Numbered from the stretch's first letter, positions 1 to 11,701 are shown. The stretch is 64,000 nt of DNA from Tetramitus jugosus (GCA_937625935.1 OW569361.1:186001-250000); one strand, 5' to 3'. Numbers and translations: made by a program. The notes: generated from the sequence alone by a model not told the origin.

Positions 1-3000
1 CGACAATGTACTGGTTGAACAACTCTTGTGAAAAGTTGGCAAATCCATCCAAACCAAGCACAATCACAGGTATCAGAGCATCTGTTTCCTTTGGATTAAT
101 AAAGCTGCCAAAGTGTGGCTCCTTTTCATCCTCTGTCAGGTTGCAAACACCAACTTGATAGAGAAATCTGCGAAGGATTTGATTCAACAGAGGCAATAGC
201 AGTGTGTGCGCCAGTTGTACTCTATCTTGATACTCTTCTCTCTGGTCTGCGATCATTCTGAATAGAGTGTTGAAGTACAGTGTAAGAGCCTTGATCTCCT
301 GGGTAATGAACTCTGTTAGAGGAACAGATACAGATACATGGGCCTTGAGGAATGTGGAGAACACTTGCGACGTATTCAAGTTACGTGCTGACTCGTACGA
401 GGTGAACAATGACAGCAAAAACTTTTTTGCATGCCTAGTTTCCATGTTTGTGTAGTGGGCAGCTAAAATATCATTACATGTATCAAGAAGCAATATTTGA
501 GCTCGGCATTGAATGGTAATGCATGTCAAAAAGTTTGCATCTTGATAGGTTGAGGTTGACACTGAGGATGATTGGAAAAAGTTAGATGCAGCATCCATGA
601 TAATAGTCGATTGACCGATGTAATCACAAATCAAATCCCAATGCTCACTTGTGAATCTATTTCCAGTGTTTGTGACCAATTGGTGAATACAACCATTACC
701 AATCTGACATAAAATATCAGTAGGCTTTTCTCTCTTAAAGCAAGCACAGATGATTTGCATCACATCTTTCAGCATAAATGAAATAGTATCAAAGTATTCT
801 ACAAACAAGTCGACGAGACAAAACATTGCCTTGTGACAAGTAGTTCTAATCCATTCGCTATCTGCGAACGTTTTTTCCTGTGCTCCCGCGAATTGCATTG
901 ATAATCGGGCTGTTGTTGGTGACGAGGGTACCTTTTCTTGAGAAGATGGAGAAGTGATTTCAGTAAATATTGGGAACAACACATCATTGAAGATCATGCT
1001 CCAGAAACCACTTGAAAACAATTTTCCAGTCTCCTTCAAAAGTTTAAATAGCGTTTCAATTGATCGAATTCTCATTTCGATACGAGACTCACTGGCACTA
1101 CTGCTTAATTGCAACAGAATTGGTCTCCAAATCTGAGCATGGATCTCAATCTTCTCACTGAATCGTACTTTCTCTGGTTCATCTTCGATAGGTTCAAGTG
1201 GAATAACTTTGGAGGACACAATTTGCTTAGCGCAACAATCAGTCAGCAGCTCGATTGAGCGCAATGCGATCTGTGGTAGCAGCTGTTGCTTTGCAAATGC
1301 GCACAAACATGAAACGCAAGATACAAACGCGTGATTCTTGCAAACAAAGCTAAAGCAAGGCTCCTTCAAAATATTGACGGTAAATTCAAAACCGAGCTGA
1401 ATGATATGGGCCGACTCTGTATACTTCTTTCGAGGCTGGCTCTTTTGAGCAATATTTGGAATGATTCTGTTTGCCCATGAGAGAGTGTGCAAGATCAGAT
1501 GCCATCCACATTCGATGTTTCTGAAGAACTTCATTGCCAAATTACCAATACATTCGATAATTAATTCTCGAATAAGATTGTTATCGCTTTGTTGGATGAT
1601 CTCGTGGAATGGTTTCAAATAGTTTTCTTGGAACCTTTCATCTTGAGCCAACGAATCACATTCGAGTATGTTTGCTGCTAATTGACGTAGTGAGTCAATC
1701 ACATCCATACTCTTTCCAGTGTTTTCACCAGTACCAAACTTCATGTAATGAGCAAACAAGCAGCTCTTCCACAATGGAGGCCAAACGGCTCTAAATCGTG
1801 CATAGCGGTCCTTTGGTACTAAATTGAGAGAAACTGTTTCAACCAGACGTCCTAAGCTGTACTTTCTTGATTCCTCTTCACTCAACTCTCTATCTGATAT
1901 CTTGCAAATCGCTTCTGCGAAATACAAAAAGGCATCGTGGCTCAGTTTAACAGAGTTGGAGAAGACAGCGTCAATCATTGGCGTTTTCACATTCTTTCGG
2001 ATGACGGCACTCAGTTGCTGATACATGTTCAAAGAATCAATAGATGCGGAGCGTCTATGTTGTTTCTTGTCATCTTGCATAGGTTCAGAGCTGGCAAAGA
2101 TTCGCAATCTTTCCAATTCTGATATACATTGGAGAATGTGCTGCCATGATTGCTTGAGATAATCACCTTCCTGCTCTGCGATCTGGAGCAACAACTTTAG
2201 GCAATCCATGTTCTTTTGAGTCAATATTTGTGGCGGTGGTAGTGTTGGATTAAACTGATCCACAGGATTGATGATATTTTTCTTACTCAACTTACTGAAC
2301 TCGGCCAAAGACAAAACAAATGCATCTCTTGAATTATCGAGTTCGAATCTAGCAGTGATATGGATACAGGAGTTAAAGATTAACAAACAAATCTCTATCG
2401 TTTGCTCATCGTCAAATCGCTTTAACAAATCGCAGACTACACCGTGGAAATGTTCCCATGTAATGTTCATCATTTCCTTCAAATGCAAGCAACTGTTAGC
2501 ATTCACTAACAAAGATTCTGCCTTTTTTGCATATTGAATGTTAGCTCGATTGAAGTTAAGCTTCTCTCTCTTATAAGTATTCTGGGTGTCGTAGTCATAA
2601 AGGATTTGCTTCTTCTTTGCAAGTGTCAAGGAGGAAGCAGGATACGCGGTCAGTGGATCTTGATAAATTTGATCATCACCCTCCATTTTGATTTCGTGTG
2701 CCTTGATATCGTGGTACACACCAGTGAGGATGTTTGCTGGAAAATCTCCACCTCCATTCGTCGATGCTAGGGAAGAAATAAACATTGGTTCACCCATTCT
2801 TTCTCTGAAAGCAAAAGCAGGATTGTGTAGCTCTACGTTTAACATGATAACAGCATATGCCAACAAGTAGACTGCATCTTCGTCAGCATAGATATGAGCT
2901 GTAGACTCAACTTCCTTGAAATAATATTTGGAAAAAGATTCCAAGCATCTTTCAACTACCTGACCTTCACCAGGAAGTCTAAAAGTGTTCAAGAAGTTTC

Positions 3001-5245
3001 TCATAGCAGGGACAAGAGCCATATCTTTGAAGGATTGAAGCTCCGTGTAGGCATCTCTGACCTTTGAATTGAAATCAAGCTGACTACCAATATACTCTCC
3101 AATCTTCTTCTTATTCAGTAAATTATGACGGTGCTCATACAACAAGCGTGCGACTGCTTTTGCAGCGACTGCTTCATTGTCCGCAATTGGGGGTAACTTG
3201 TTCTTTTCAATCAAAAATGCGATGCCATCCTTTGGCTTATTATTAAACTTCTGAGCAGCTTCTGCGAAAATCAGCTTCTCGGTTCGTTGATCAGCGACAT
3301 ACTGTTCGTACTCCACAATTTTATGTTCGTCCATGAACTTGACAAGCGATTGTAGAATGGATCCTATGACTTGAAGACATTGGAGTCTAATCTTTTGCTC
3401 TTGAGATTGAGAAATCCAACCCAATTCTGATTTAATATTCTTGCAGAGATCGCATAATGTCTTAATTGTAGCCTCAAACACATTTCCAAAGCCTAACACG
3501 CAATCATAATTGGTGAACAAGTCAACCAGCAGTTGACCATCCTTGGCTATACAATTTTGGAGTGTGGTCAGAACGATTAACTTTTGCTCTGCTGAAGAGT
3601 GTTCACATGAAACACATCTCAACAAGAAAGAGAGGAATAGTGGAGGCAACTCTGAACGCAAATGAGGCACAAATCCTTGTCTAAACAGAACCTCAAGGAT
3701 TCGAATAGAGAGTTCAAACAATGCAATCTGACCCGCTACAGAATTCTTGATCAAACTTAGACCAAGAATATATTTGATATCCCTAATAAATAAGTTTTCT
3801 TTTCCATGGCCACTCGCCAAAATTGCATCGGAATACTTTCTCAGTATATCTAAAATAAATTCTAAACTGATGTGGAGAGCGTTCAGGGTTGTTGGGTTTC
3901 GCGCATCTAATTTTCTCTTCAAAGACAGCTTTAATAGCTGTCTCAATAAATAAAACGCGTCCTTTTCATATATATTCTGGAAGTGATAACTCTGATTGAT
4001 TACTGGTTTCTTTGCTTGTTTCGAATCTGTAGGGGATGATAGAGTAGATGCGTCTCCATTTGGATTAGAATCAGCAGACTCAGACTCAGCCACATCTTGA
4101 GCGACTCTATCAAACAACTCTGTAACAAAATCGTGAACAATTTTCTCTGTTTCGGTCATTTCGGACACGTCCTTCTCTTCTACCAATTGTTGCTCCTCTT
4201 GTCTAATCTGAAGGATCATGTCTTGATCATCTTCATCCTCATCGCCATCAGTTGCAACAGAAGATGGATCATACTCACTCTGATGATCAACCATTCGATG
4301 GAACACTGAGTTTACCATTTGGGAAAGACTGGCCTTTGCAGTCTCGAGCACAACAGTGTCTCTATTCACTAAATAAATATTTAAACAAGTAGTAATGGCT
4401 CTTCTCAAGCTCTTACCATGCATTCCACAGGATGTGATTCCTGTGAGCATAGATTTTACAATCATCAACTGGACAGCACTCGATTTTTTGGAGAGATTTG
4501 TGGCAGAGAAACAATCACAAACAGCCTTCACAACAGCATCAATCAACATAATCTTACTTGGTGTTGTTGCTTTTGTGTTTACGTATTGAATGTTGATTGT
4601 TCCTTCATATAGAATACCCAATTCAATGTATCCATACAAGAACAGTTTCTAATCAAACACAAATAACAACACAAAAATCGACAAAAAAATCAACAAAAAT
4701 GACAAGTGTCATTCACATGATCCATAACAAACTGAAAAAACAGCAATTACGACTATACTACTTACTTGTACACAATCTACGACGTGTTCTTGCATGCCAT
4801 GAATCGTAACCAACAATAATTGTTGTTGAGAATGAGAAGCACCAGTCGTCAAATCATCATGCAATGCATGATGCAGCGGATCAAAATAATAATTGATTCG
4901 TTCTTTCATGTCCTTTTCAATTTTTTCGGCTTTTTTCTCCTTTGTTGTTTCACTGTCTGATATTCGCTTCATGTGACTCAACACCTCATCACAAATTCTC
5001 TTTAGTCTCTCAATATCACTCTCTGTTTGCTGTTGTGATTGTTGTGATGATTGATTATTGCTAGCTGTAGAGAGTCTTGGTGTGCTTGCAGTGGAGGAGA
5101 CATGGGATTGAATCTTGGAGATTGTTTGTTTGATTTGACTGATTGTTTGTTCATAGAAGAGAGACATGCCGTCATGAGTCAAAAACTCTTGTTGTGGTTG
5201 CGGCTTTGGTCGTCCACCAAGCTTAAAAATATTAAACATGCTCAT
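1..5245 (-). CDS. BIG/Sec7-family Arf guanine-nucleotide exchange factor (3' end beyond window)
   Basis: Two exons are visible: 4766-5245 and 1-4648, separated by a 117 nt intron (GTAAGT...TTAG, phase 0). The frame then stays open to the window edge, giving about 1,709 residues without a stop. The N-terminal Gln/Ser-rich part and DCB/HUS-like helical region precede a Sec7 domain at roughly residues 630-815. The catalytic-loop motif FRLPGEGQ (near base 2975) keeps the exchange glutamate and is followed by the typical YLLAYAVIMLN...HNPAF stretch. The rest is HDS-type helical repeat. Proteins of this family load GTP on Arf at the trans-Golgi and endosomes to recruit coats. The acidic segment near 4150-4300 (EDEDDQD) is a family-typical linker. 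Order and length match BIG1/BIG2/Sec7p rather than GBF1 or cytohesins, but BIG versus GBF was judged by eye. The C-terminus is missing. Confidence 0.93.
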
Positions 5246-5695
5246 TCAATCAAAAAACACAAATGTTGTTATTGTATGTGTGTAGTGGGTGGGTAGGTTG
5301 GGGTGTGATGGATAAAAAGGAAAAAACTCAATTGTGGTGTGTGGGCTGAACAATGATGGCCCTGTTTGTTGTTGTTGATGATTGTAGTTTTTGATACTCT
5401 CTGTGTTTGGTTGATGTTCCTCTTTACAAAACAAAAAAAAAGACGGGATATTTTCAACGGAACAACAGAAAGTATCTCCCGACTCGGAAAAATAGATGTG
5501 GTCTCGCCGTCAGTGACACTCTCGAACAACCTCAGTTCATTGAACACGTGTGAGAAAATGACCAATTAGATCTTGGGGTAGCTCTCCAACGGAATCATGA
5601 TTGCAGTTGGAGATTATAGTTCTTCTGTTCTTCCCGTTCGAAAGGGTTGTAATAACTCCGTTCTGTGTTTCGCATACCGAAAAAAAAACCAGTCA
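5246..5695. promoter_or_regulatory. Divergent intergenic region between Arf-GEF and GH18-like gene
   Basis: This 450 bp gap lies between two head-to-head genes and must hold both promoters and 5' UTRs. It has T-rich and A-rich tracts and a run of eight or nine A near 5433. A possible in-frame upstream ATG at 5597 would add 33 residues to the right-hand gene but would hide its signal peptide. No RNA gene or repeat was recognised. Confidence 0.4.
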
Positions 5696-6619
5696 ATGTC
5701 CTCACTCACCAAGATCTTTGTTAGTGCCTGTGTGTTCTTGGCCTTCATTCTGTCTTCTGTAACAGTCGCAAGAAGTATCCAAAGAACAGCACCAAACTCG
5801 AAGCAAACCATGGTTTGGTTGTGCTTGGAAAGATGTGGAGAGACATCGGCTGATATCCACAAAAACCTGGATGTGATCCGTGCTGTTGCTCCTCGTGCCT
5901 TGACTGCTGTGTCCTTTGAAATGTTCGATCTCAAGGAAAGTAGCAACATTGTTCAAAATCCAAGATTCACTGATGTGTACTCCCAACTAAGGACCATGAA
6001 AGGAGCGTTCGACAAACAGTTGAGACTGTTGCCAATGATCACAACAGTTCAAATTGATTACATGAGAACAGTTTGGCAAAACCCTGAGCCTTTCATTCGT
6101 CAGTGCATTGATATTGCCAAATCCAATCAATTCACAGGTTACAATATTGATTGGGAACCTGAGAAGGGTGTGCTTGCGAGTGATGCTCCAAAGTATGTTG
6201 ATTTCTTGGGTAAGGTCGTGACAGCCTTTGACCAGCATGGACTTGAATTGAATGTTGATGTTGCCTCATGGACAGTTTTGTACAATTTTACAGGTATCTC
6301 ACAGGCAATGTCTGTTGGTCCTGTAGAGAATCGAATGATCACAATGGATACTTATGCTGGATCCCAGTCAGGATGGGAGAAGGCATTCAATAAAGCGATT
6401 ACAAGCGTGACCAGCGTCGAGAGACTGGGTATTGGTCTCGATACAGTCAATCCTAACAATGGACTTCCATTGACCAAGGAGGATCTGGCTTGGAGGTTTG
6501 GCTACATTCAAGACCACAAGATCCAAGAGGTGGATTTCTGGATGATGAACTCGACTATCATGGGTCAAAGTTCCTACTTTTGGGATGTCATGGAGCAATA
6601 CTTGGACACAAACAATTGA
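5696..6619 (+). CDS. Secreted glycoside hydrolase 18-like (chitinase-fold) protein
   Basis: This 307-residue protein begins at the ATG at 5696, chosen because it opens a clean signal peptide (MSSLTKIFVSACVFLAF..., cleavage near residue 25). The in-frame ATG at 5597 would bury it. The mature part looks like a single TIM-barrel domain. At residues 148-156 the segment GYNIDWEPE resembles the GH18 catalytic strand (DGxDxDWE). It keeps the D-x-E pair (D152, E154) but has Tyr-Asn where the first Asp of the motif normally sits. The pattern LLPMITT upstream and the WMMNS segment near the end fit GH18 strands. It probably acts on chitin-like or N-acetylglucosamine polymers outside the cell or in lysosomes; substrate and even activity are inference. 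No introns. Confidence 0.6.
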   Translation: MSSLTKIFVSACVFLAFILSSVTVARSIQRTAPNSKQTMVWLCLERCGETSADIHKNLDVIRAVAPRALTAVSFEMFDLKESSNIVQNPRFTDVYSQLRTMKGAFDKQLRLLPMITTVQIDYMRTVWQNPEPFIRQCIDIAKSNQFTGYNIDWEPEKGVLASDAPKYVDFLGKVVTAFDQHGLELNVDVASWTVLYNFTGISQAMSVGPVENRMITMDTYAGSQSGWEKAFNKAITSVTSVERLGIGLDTVNPNNGLPLTKEDLAWRFGYIQDHKIQEVDFWMMNSTIMGQSSYFWDVMEQYLDTNN

Positions 6620-7713
6620 TTGGTCTTAATGGTAAACTTACTGTAAATCCGACTGCTCAACTTATTCCTGAAAAAACATGTCAACTATTTTTACTACCTC
6701 TTGTGACTTCACTGGAACAGCCATCAAGAAAAGTAGATCCGAGGAAAAACAAGAGATACAAATACAAAAACCATTCAACTTACATACCAACCCCCGAACA
6801 AACACATCCGATCGATTCGTTGCTTAGTTGTCACGAAGAAGAAATTCGAAAATATGAACATTACGAGAAATCAAAATGGACACGATCTCACGTCAGTCGA
6901 AGCTGCCTCACCTGAATTGTCATCAACACCTCAGAATATTACGATACAGCCATCGGGTATAGTAACAAGAGGCAATACCTCTCGCGGCTATATGGAGATG
7001 GAATGGTGTGGCGACTTTTTGGTGTCAGTGATGGAACACTCTGCAACAACAACATCCACAACGACAGAAGAATTGTAGTAATACTAATACTAATAAATAT
7101 CTAAAATTGAATCAATGAACTTCGTCTATTACGTATTGCACAACCTGTAATTTTCTATGTAGCCCGTTTCCCCATCCCCTTCAGGAGGAACTCCTATCTG
7201 AGCCAAAAAATAGCTAAATCCCACGCTACCACAAATACTAGTTGCGAGTGAGGGAAATTCAACAACCTGGAAGAACAATCGACTCTACCCACGAGTGCCT
7301 CCCAACCACCTGACCAGGCCCTTTCATCGCGAAACTTGCATTCAGCAGATCGCTCAATCAAGTCGCTGATAGATCTCTTAATCAAGATGATTGGATCTTC
7401 ACTACTCTGATGTGGCTCTCTAATGTACCGAACAGTTCAGACGGTAGTAATCCAGTCAACAATCGATCGCAATAAATTTGATCTTCAGTGGAAATTCTTT
7501 CTAGAGGGCTGTAAATTGAAGATAACGGTCCGGGGAACCGAAATTCCGCCAGTTGGTTTGAGGGAGTCTTCTGAAGGAAAGTCCGACCGATCACGTCACC
7601 TCTGCAGTGTTTTTGTTGGGAGCAAACCACCAACAACCAGAAACAAACACAATCTCTTCAATTTACACCCTTTACGTAAACTGCTTGCTGTACCTGCACT
7701 CTCTTCTATAAAC
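6620..7713. other. 1.1 kb intergenic stretch upstream of the tandem paralogue array
   Basis: No convincing gene. A 74-codon open frame at 6854-7078 (+) starts with ATG and ends in Thr/Ser runs; I cannot link it to any family. A frame open from 7423 joins the downstream gene in phase, but its first 97 residues have no counterpart in the paralogue at 9938, so they are treated as 5' UTR. A block near 7550-7575 (TTGGTTTGAGGGAGTC) resembles one upstream of the second copy near 9775-9795, so some 5' flank may have been duplicated with the gene. Confidence 0.4.
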
Positions 7714-9063
7714 ATGAATTCTCCTGCTCTCTCTGTTCATCCTTTTCTCCCACGACAAATTTCAAGTGTCAATCCCTGGGAAGTCATCTCCATGACGGTG
7801 GCCCAACAAAACCAAAGCTCTCGTCTGCCATTTTACTGGTATCTGAAAGATTTTGGCCAAGAGTGGATTGACAATTCTTTGAAAACACCTATCCCAAGAA
7901 ATATGATCGTCATGAATGCATTGCTTTGGAATGGTTTGCCATTATTGATTGAATTTAAGTTTGGGACACAAACCAACACGATTATTCCACTCTTCTGCAA
8001 TGCTTTTGAAGCTAAACCAGGCCGAAAATCCAAGAGAAACCTAAAGGGTGCTGTCAAGGAAAATACTTTGGGAGAACAGTTAAGCCAATCCAATGGGTCC
8101 AAATCCAAATCCAAACCTTGCACCACCATGTTTGTCCGGTTGAACCCAGAAGTGTCACACGAAGATGTGACATTTTTCATCGACATGCACAAAGGGCAGT
8201 TCACATGGAAACAAATGTCAGGTTGTCGTTTACAACCACACAAGAATGGATTCAAGGTTATTCCCACTCAATCTCTTTCCTCAGGTGCCGAGCTTCCCCT
8301 ATTGAGATTAAGGATGATGTATGGCGGCCAAATGTACATCATTTATCACTTTGGCTTTGCAAACGGAGGTTCTGGAGGAAGATCAAGGAAGTATCTTGAG
8401 AAAACCGCATTACCTATATGTACGACTGTGTCTCTGTTCACAACTGTGGATGATGTATTCGATCATTTGTTAGCAGGAGGATCACTCATCCCACAAGTGC
8501 TCGAACAACCACAGCAAGAAAACAACCATTTGCAGGTATCTGAAACTGCATGCCAATCAGATGTCATGAGAGTACTTGCCAATGAATCTTTGGATCAAAA
8601 ACAGGAAGAGGGTTTGGTTTCCAATGAGGCTGGAATCATTCAACCCATGCCGCACGAGCCAGAGACTTCCAATGTTGAGTCTTTGAGGGATCAAAATGAT
8701 CAGGGCGCAGTCTATGTTGATGACTGCAGTGAGTATTTGAATTTTCCCAGTTGTGATATCAGTTTGATCTCCAACTACGGTCAGAACAGTTTCTCCTCTT
8801 TGGATGAGATTGGAGAGGAAAATGAGGATGAAGACAGTGTAGAACCTGCCTCTAAACGTCGAAAACTGGACACCCATGTGTTTTCTAGCAGCAATAGCAC
8901 CACTTCTTGTCTGATGAATGACATTGCAAACAACGGCAATTCTCCAGTCGCTCCAAATGCGACGTATTTGATAGGTCATCAATCAATTCATAGTAATTCC
9001 ACTGAGGTATCCTCAGTGGAGTTATCTATGAGTGACATGATATATCAAGTAATCAGACAATAA
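7714..9063 (+). CDS. Unrecognised nuclear-type protein, intact copy 1 of a tandem family
   Basis: This 449-residue protein is not recognised. The ATG at 7714 is preferred because alignment with the second copy begins there (the TWE/PWE-I-x-M segment follows about 30 residues in). The conserved core has FKFGTQ, QMSGCRLQPHKNGF, PLLRLRM and FGFANGGSGGRS at roughly residues 75-230. It is followed by an acidic, Gln/Asn-rich, low-complexity tail with a basic KRRKL cluster that looks like a nuclear localisation signal. This layout (folded core, acidic tail, NLS) would suit a chromatin or transcription protein, but that is inference only. A 10 bp perfect hairpin lies in the last coding part (8998-9020). 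Two decayed copies follow, and a long inverted repeat starts 30 bp after the stop. Confidence 0.7.
   Translation: MNSPALSVHPFLPRQISSVNPWEVISMTVAQQNQSSRLPFYWYLKDFGQEWIDNSLKTPIPRNMIVMNALLWNGLPLLIEFKFGTQTNTIIPLFCNAFEAKPGRKSKRNLKGAVKENTLGEQLSQSNGSKSKSKPCTTMFVRLNPEVSHEDVTFFIDMHKGQFTWKQMSGCRLQPHKNGFKVIPTQSLSSGAELPLLRLRMMYGGQMYIIYHFGFANGGSGGRSRKYLEKTALPICTTVSLFTTVDDVFDHLLAGGSLIPQVLEQPQQENNHLQVSETACQSDVMRVLANESLDQKQEEGLVSNEAGIIQPMPHEPETSNVESLRDQNDQGAVYVDDCSEYLNFPSCDISLISNYGQNSFSSLDEIGEENEDEDSVEPASKRRKLDTHVFSSSNSTTSCLMNDIANNGNSPVAPNATYLIGHQSIHSNSTEVSSVELSMSDMIYQVIRQ
8998..9020. repeat. Perfect 10 bp hairpin inside the 3' coding end of copy 1
   Basis: TCCACTGAGG, then TAT, then CCTCAGTGGA. The corresponding place in copy 2 (near 11322-11342) has lost perfect symmetry and carries a frame-changing length difference. 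Confidence 0.85.
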
Positions 9064-9092
9064 GGTGCTACTGCTGATGGAAAATTCAATGA

Positions 9093-9260
9093 ATGACTAC
9101 AATGGCCGTGATGAGCCGCTGGAATGAAACGACAAGGGCAGAGTCTAGTAGTTCCTTCTTCAAGTTATTTACGAGGGTAGTAAATAACTTGAAGAAGGAA
9201 CTACTAGACTCTGGACGTTTGACTTACATTCCAGCAGCTCATCACGGCCATTGTAGTCAT
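9093..9260. repeat. Long inverted repeat A (about 80 bp arms, 9 bp loop)
   Basis: The left arm 9093-9171 and right arm 9181-9260 are reverse complements. The inner 33 bp are perfect. The outer 34 bp carry one C/T difference, which would be a G-U pair in RNA. An unpaired internal segment of about 12-13 nt separates them. The loop is 9172-9180. It lies 30 bp after the stop of copy 1. No obvious target-site duplication or transposase is visible. If transcribed it would fold into a long hairpin. Confidence 0.93.
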
Positions 9261-9937
9261 CTTTGTATTTTCCAAATGAGTCATCCTTTTATCCAAGATA
9301 TCGATACACCCCCATGTTCAATGATAAAACCCCTTTTGATCACTGTTTATTGCTCACAAGTGTCTCAACACAACTTTGGATGCGTACTATCTTGCTTTCG
9401 CAGCCCCGGCCATTTCACAAGGATCACAACAACAACAAAATGAGTAGAATGGGGGTTTTACTGAGATATTTCAGTCAAATTATACATGAATGACATGCAA
9501 TACCAAGTTTTCGGAAGATGCTATTATTGATAGAACATACAAGAATGGTTCTCAAGCCGCTAGTTTCTAGGATGGTATTCCAAGAACACCTTGAATCGTT
9601 CAAGCAGCCATCTTGTTAATGATCCGAGGTATCCATAGACTACCTTTCTAGACAAATGACGCATGAGTCATATGACATAATATGAAGCTCTATAAATGTT
9701 TTACTTTACACATCTACACTTGTGCGAGTTTTATTGTAAATCTCCCAACGCTTTTCCTTGCGAGAAGGATCAGGTTGGTTTGAAGGGGTCTCGCCTGTTT
9801 GGCGGTCCTCCTTTTTCGCCCTTATTATCACAAAATAACCAAAAAAACGACCAAACATCACATCTGACAAGTAGCACCTGTACTACAACCACGACTGCTT
9901 TTTCTCGATCAATTCAACCACCCTATCATCATCGACA
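9261..9937. other. Spacer between inverted repeat A and copy 2
   Basis: No gene seen. The last 250 bp presumably hold the old promoter and 5' UTR of copy 2, with a CTATAAATG box near 9690 and a TTGGTTTGAAGGGGTCT block near 9777 that resembles sequence upstream of copy 1. A TTTTGATCAC..TTTATT block near 9336-9351 resembles one after inverted repeat B (near 12007-12024). Confidence 0.4.
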
Positions 9938-11390
9938 ATGATTTGTTCTGTGCCCCCTGTTAACCCTTTGCTCTTTCAAGTTGTTTTATTTGTTGTTAAA
10001 ACATGGGAAATAATTGCCATGAAAATGATGCAACAAAAGGACCAATTACCCCCGGCTCATACCTCGTACGACTCTTTCCTCATGAACAACCATGCAAAGC
10101 TCAAAAATTTTTTGCAAAACAAGCTTCCAAGGGACTTTATGTTCGAGAATCCACCTCTCTCGAATGATGATCCTTTCGGTCGTAAGGTCCTGGGCAAGTT
10201 TCGATTTGGGACGCAATGCAACACACCTGTACCCCTCTTTAACAAAAAAGGTACTCTGATCTTTGTTGAATTGAATGCACGACTTGAACAGGTGGCCATG
10301 TTCATTGACAAGCGTACACATGAGTTTCAATGGGAACAAGTGTCCGGTTGTCGTTTACAGCCACACAAGAATCACAAGAATGGGTTCAGGATTATCCCCA
10401 CTGAACCTATCTGCTCAGGTAGTACTCCATTTCCTCTGTTGAGATTAAGAATGGTGTATGACGAAGAACCATACATCATTTATTACTTTGGGTTCGCCAA
10501 TGGAGGTGCTGGAGGGAGATCTGACAAGTATATCGAGCAGACAATCTCAATATCTTTGCCTGTGCATCAGATACTCTCCTCAACTGTGGATCAGGTTTCT
10601 ACTATGCGTTAGGAGGCACACTCACAGTCCCTCCACAGGGACTTGACCAACAACTATCACAACCACTAAAACAACAGCATCAATGGGATCAGAGAAGTCA
10701 TGGAGTCAGAGCAACAAGAGACGACGATGCTTCTTATCCACTTGAAGATCAGCCGCCAACCAAGCGAGCAAGAACATTGGATCAACAACCACACAACGAC
10801 AACTTACCAAGCCCTGAAACAAACATTCCGTCGTCAGATGACATCAAAGAAAGGATTCAGCAAGTTGAGGACCCTTGGTATTACAATGATCAGGAGGAAA
10901 TCACTATTGACTATTTGATGCGCTCTGATGAGATTGATGAAATGCTGCAGCAAATGGACGAACCAGTTCAAGAAACTTCCGTGAATAATTCACTGAATGA
11001 TCAAAACGATCAGGAAGATACAACAGAATCAAATAGTTCTATTGAGACATCTTTGAATTCGCTCACTCCTGACTTTGTTTTGATTGACATGAATGTCGAT
11101 GAACAAGACAACAATCAATCACTTTTTGATGGCTTAGAAGAAGGAAACGAGGACAAAGAGAGAGCAGAGCCTGCCTCCAAACCTCGAAAAATGGACACCC
11201 ATGTTCTTTCTAGCAGCAAAAGCACCACTTCTCGTCTGATGAATGACATTGCAAACAACGGCAATTCTCCAGTCGCTCCAAATGCGACGTATTTGATAGG
11301 TCATCAATCAACTCAATGCAGTTCCACTGAGGTACCACCTCAGTTCAATTGTTGATGAGCGACATGATATATCAAGTAACCAGACAATAA
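9938..11390 (+). pseudogene. Frameshifted copy 2 of the tandem nuclear-type protein
   Basis: The first 224 codons (9938-10612) match copy 1: FRFGTQ, QVSGCRLQPHKN, PLLRLRMVY, FGFANGGAGGRS. At about 10595-10600 one base appears missing relative to the expected frame, so a TAG follows at 10610. The remainder continues in another frame to 11355 and contains the acidic tail, a KRAR basic cluster and the family C-terminal segment (NDIANNGNSPVAPNATYLIG). A second length change near 11333-11340 cuts the last 16 codons, whose matching sequence still runs to the TAA at 11388-11390. With two independent frame breaks this is most simply a pseudogene. A sequencing error could explain one break but less easily both. 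The second part has no ATG of its own. Confidence 0.75.
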
Positions 11391-11700
11391 GTTGCATTGC
11401 TGATGGGAAATGCAATTGTACCTGCCACGGCCTCCACAACAGTAGATGAGATTTTCAATCATTATTAGGAGGCCCACTCATCACCACAGGAGCTTGAATA
11501 ACAACAGATGATGCTTCTACCCAGTTGAAGATCAACCGCCAACCAAGACATCGATGAACAAGATAACAACCAATAACTTTTTGATGGCTTAGAGAAAGGA
11601 AACGAGGACAAAGAGAGAGCAGAACCTGCCTCTAAACCTCGAAAACTGGACCAGCAATGGTGGCGCTTCCAATGTGACTAATTTGATAGATTTATCAAAT
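11391..11700 (+). pseudogene. Strongly decayed third copy of the same family
   Basis: Short blocks repeat copy 2 in order. TTVDEIF... and a GGAGGCCCACTCA block lie near 11441-11482, GATGATGCTTCT...CAACCGCCAACCAAG near 11508-11545, and TTTTTGATGGCTTAGA...GAACCTGCCTCTAAACCTCG near 11577-11640. In-frame stops and deletions remove most of the core. It is closer to copy 2 (both have PASKPRK) than to copy 1 (PASKRRK), so it probably came from copy 2. Confidence 0.75.
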
Positions 11701-11701
11701 A

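Noticed and set aside
7423..7713. 97-codon N-terminal extension of copy 1 in frame
   Set aside because: The paralogue at 9938 aligns only from the ATG at 7714, and the extension has no protein-like domain character.
10777..11355. Separate gene for the second half of copy 2
   Set aside because: It begins with TTG, lacks an ATG, and its sequence is simply the tail of copy 1 in another frame.
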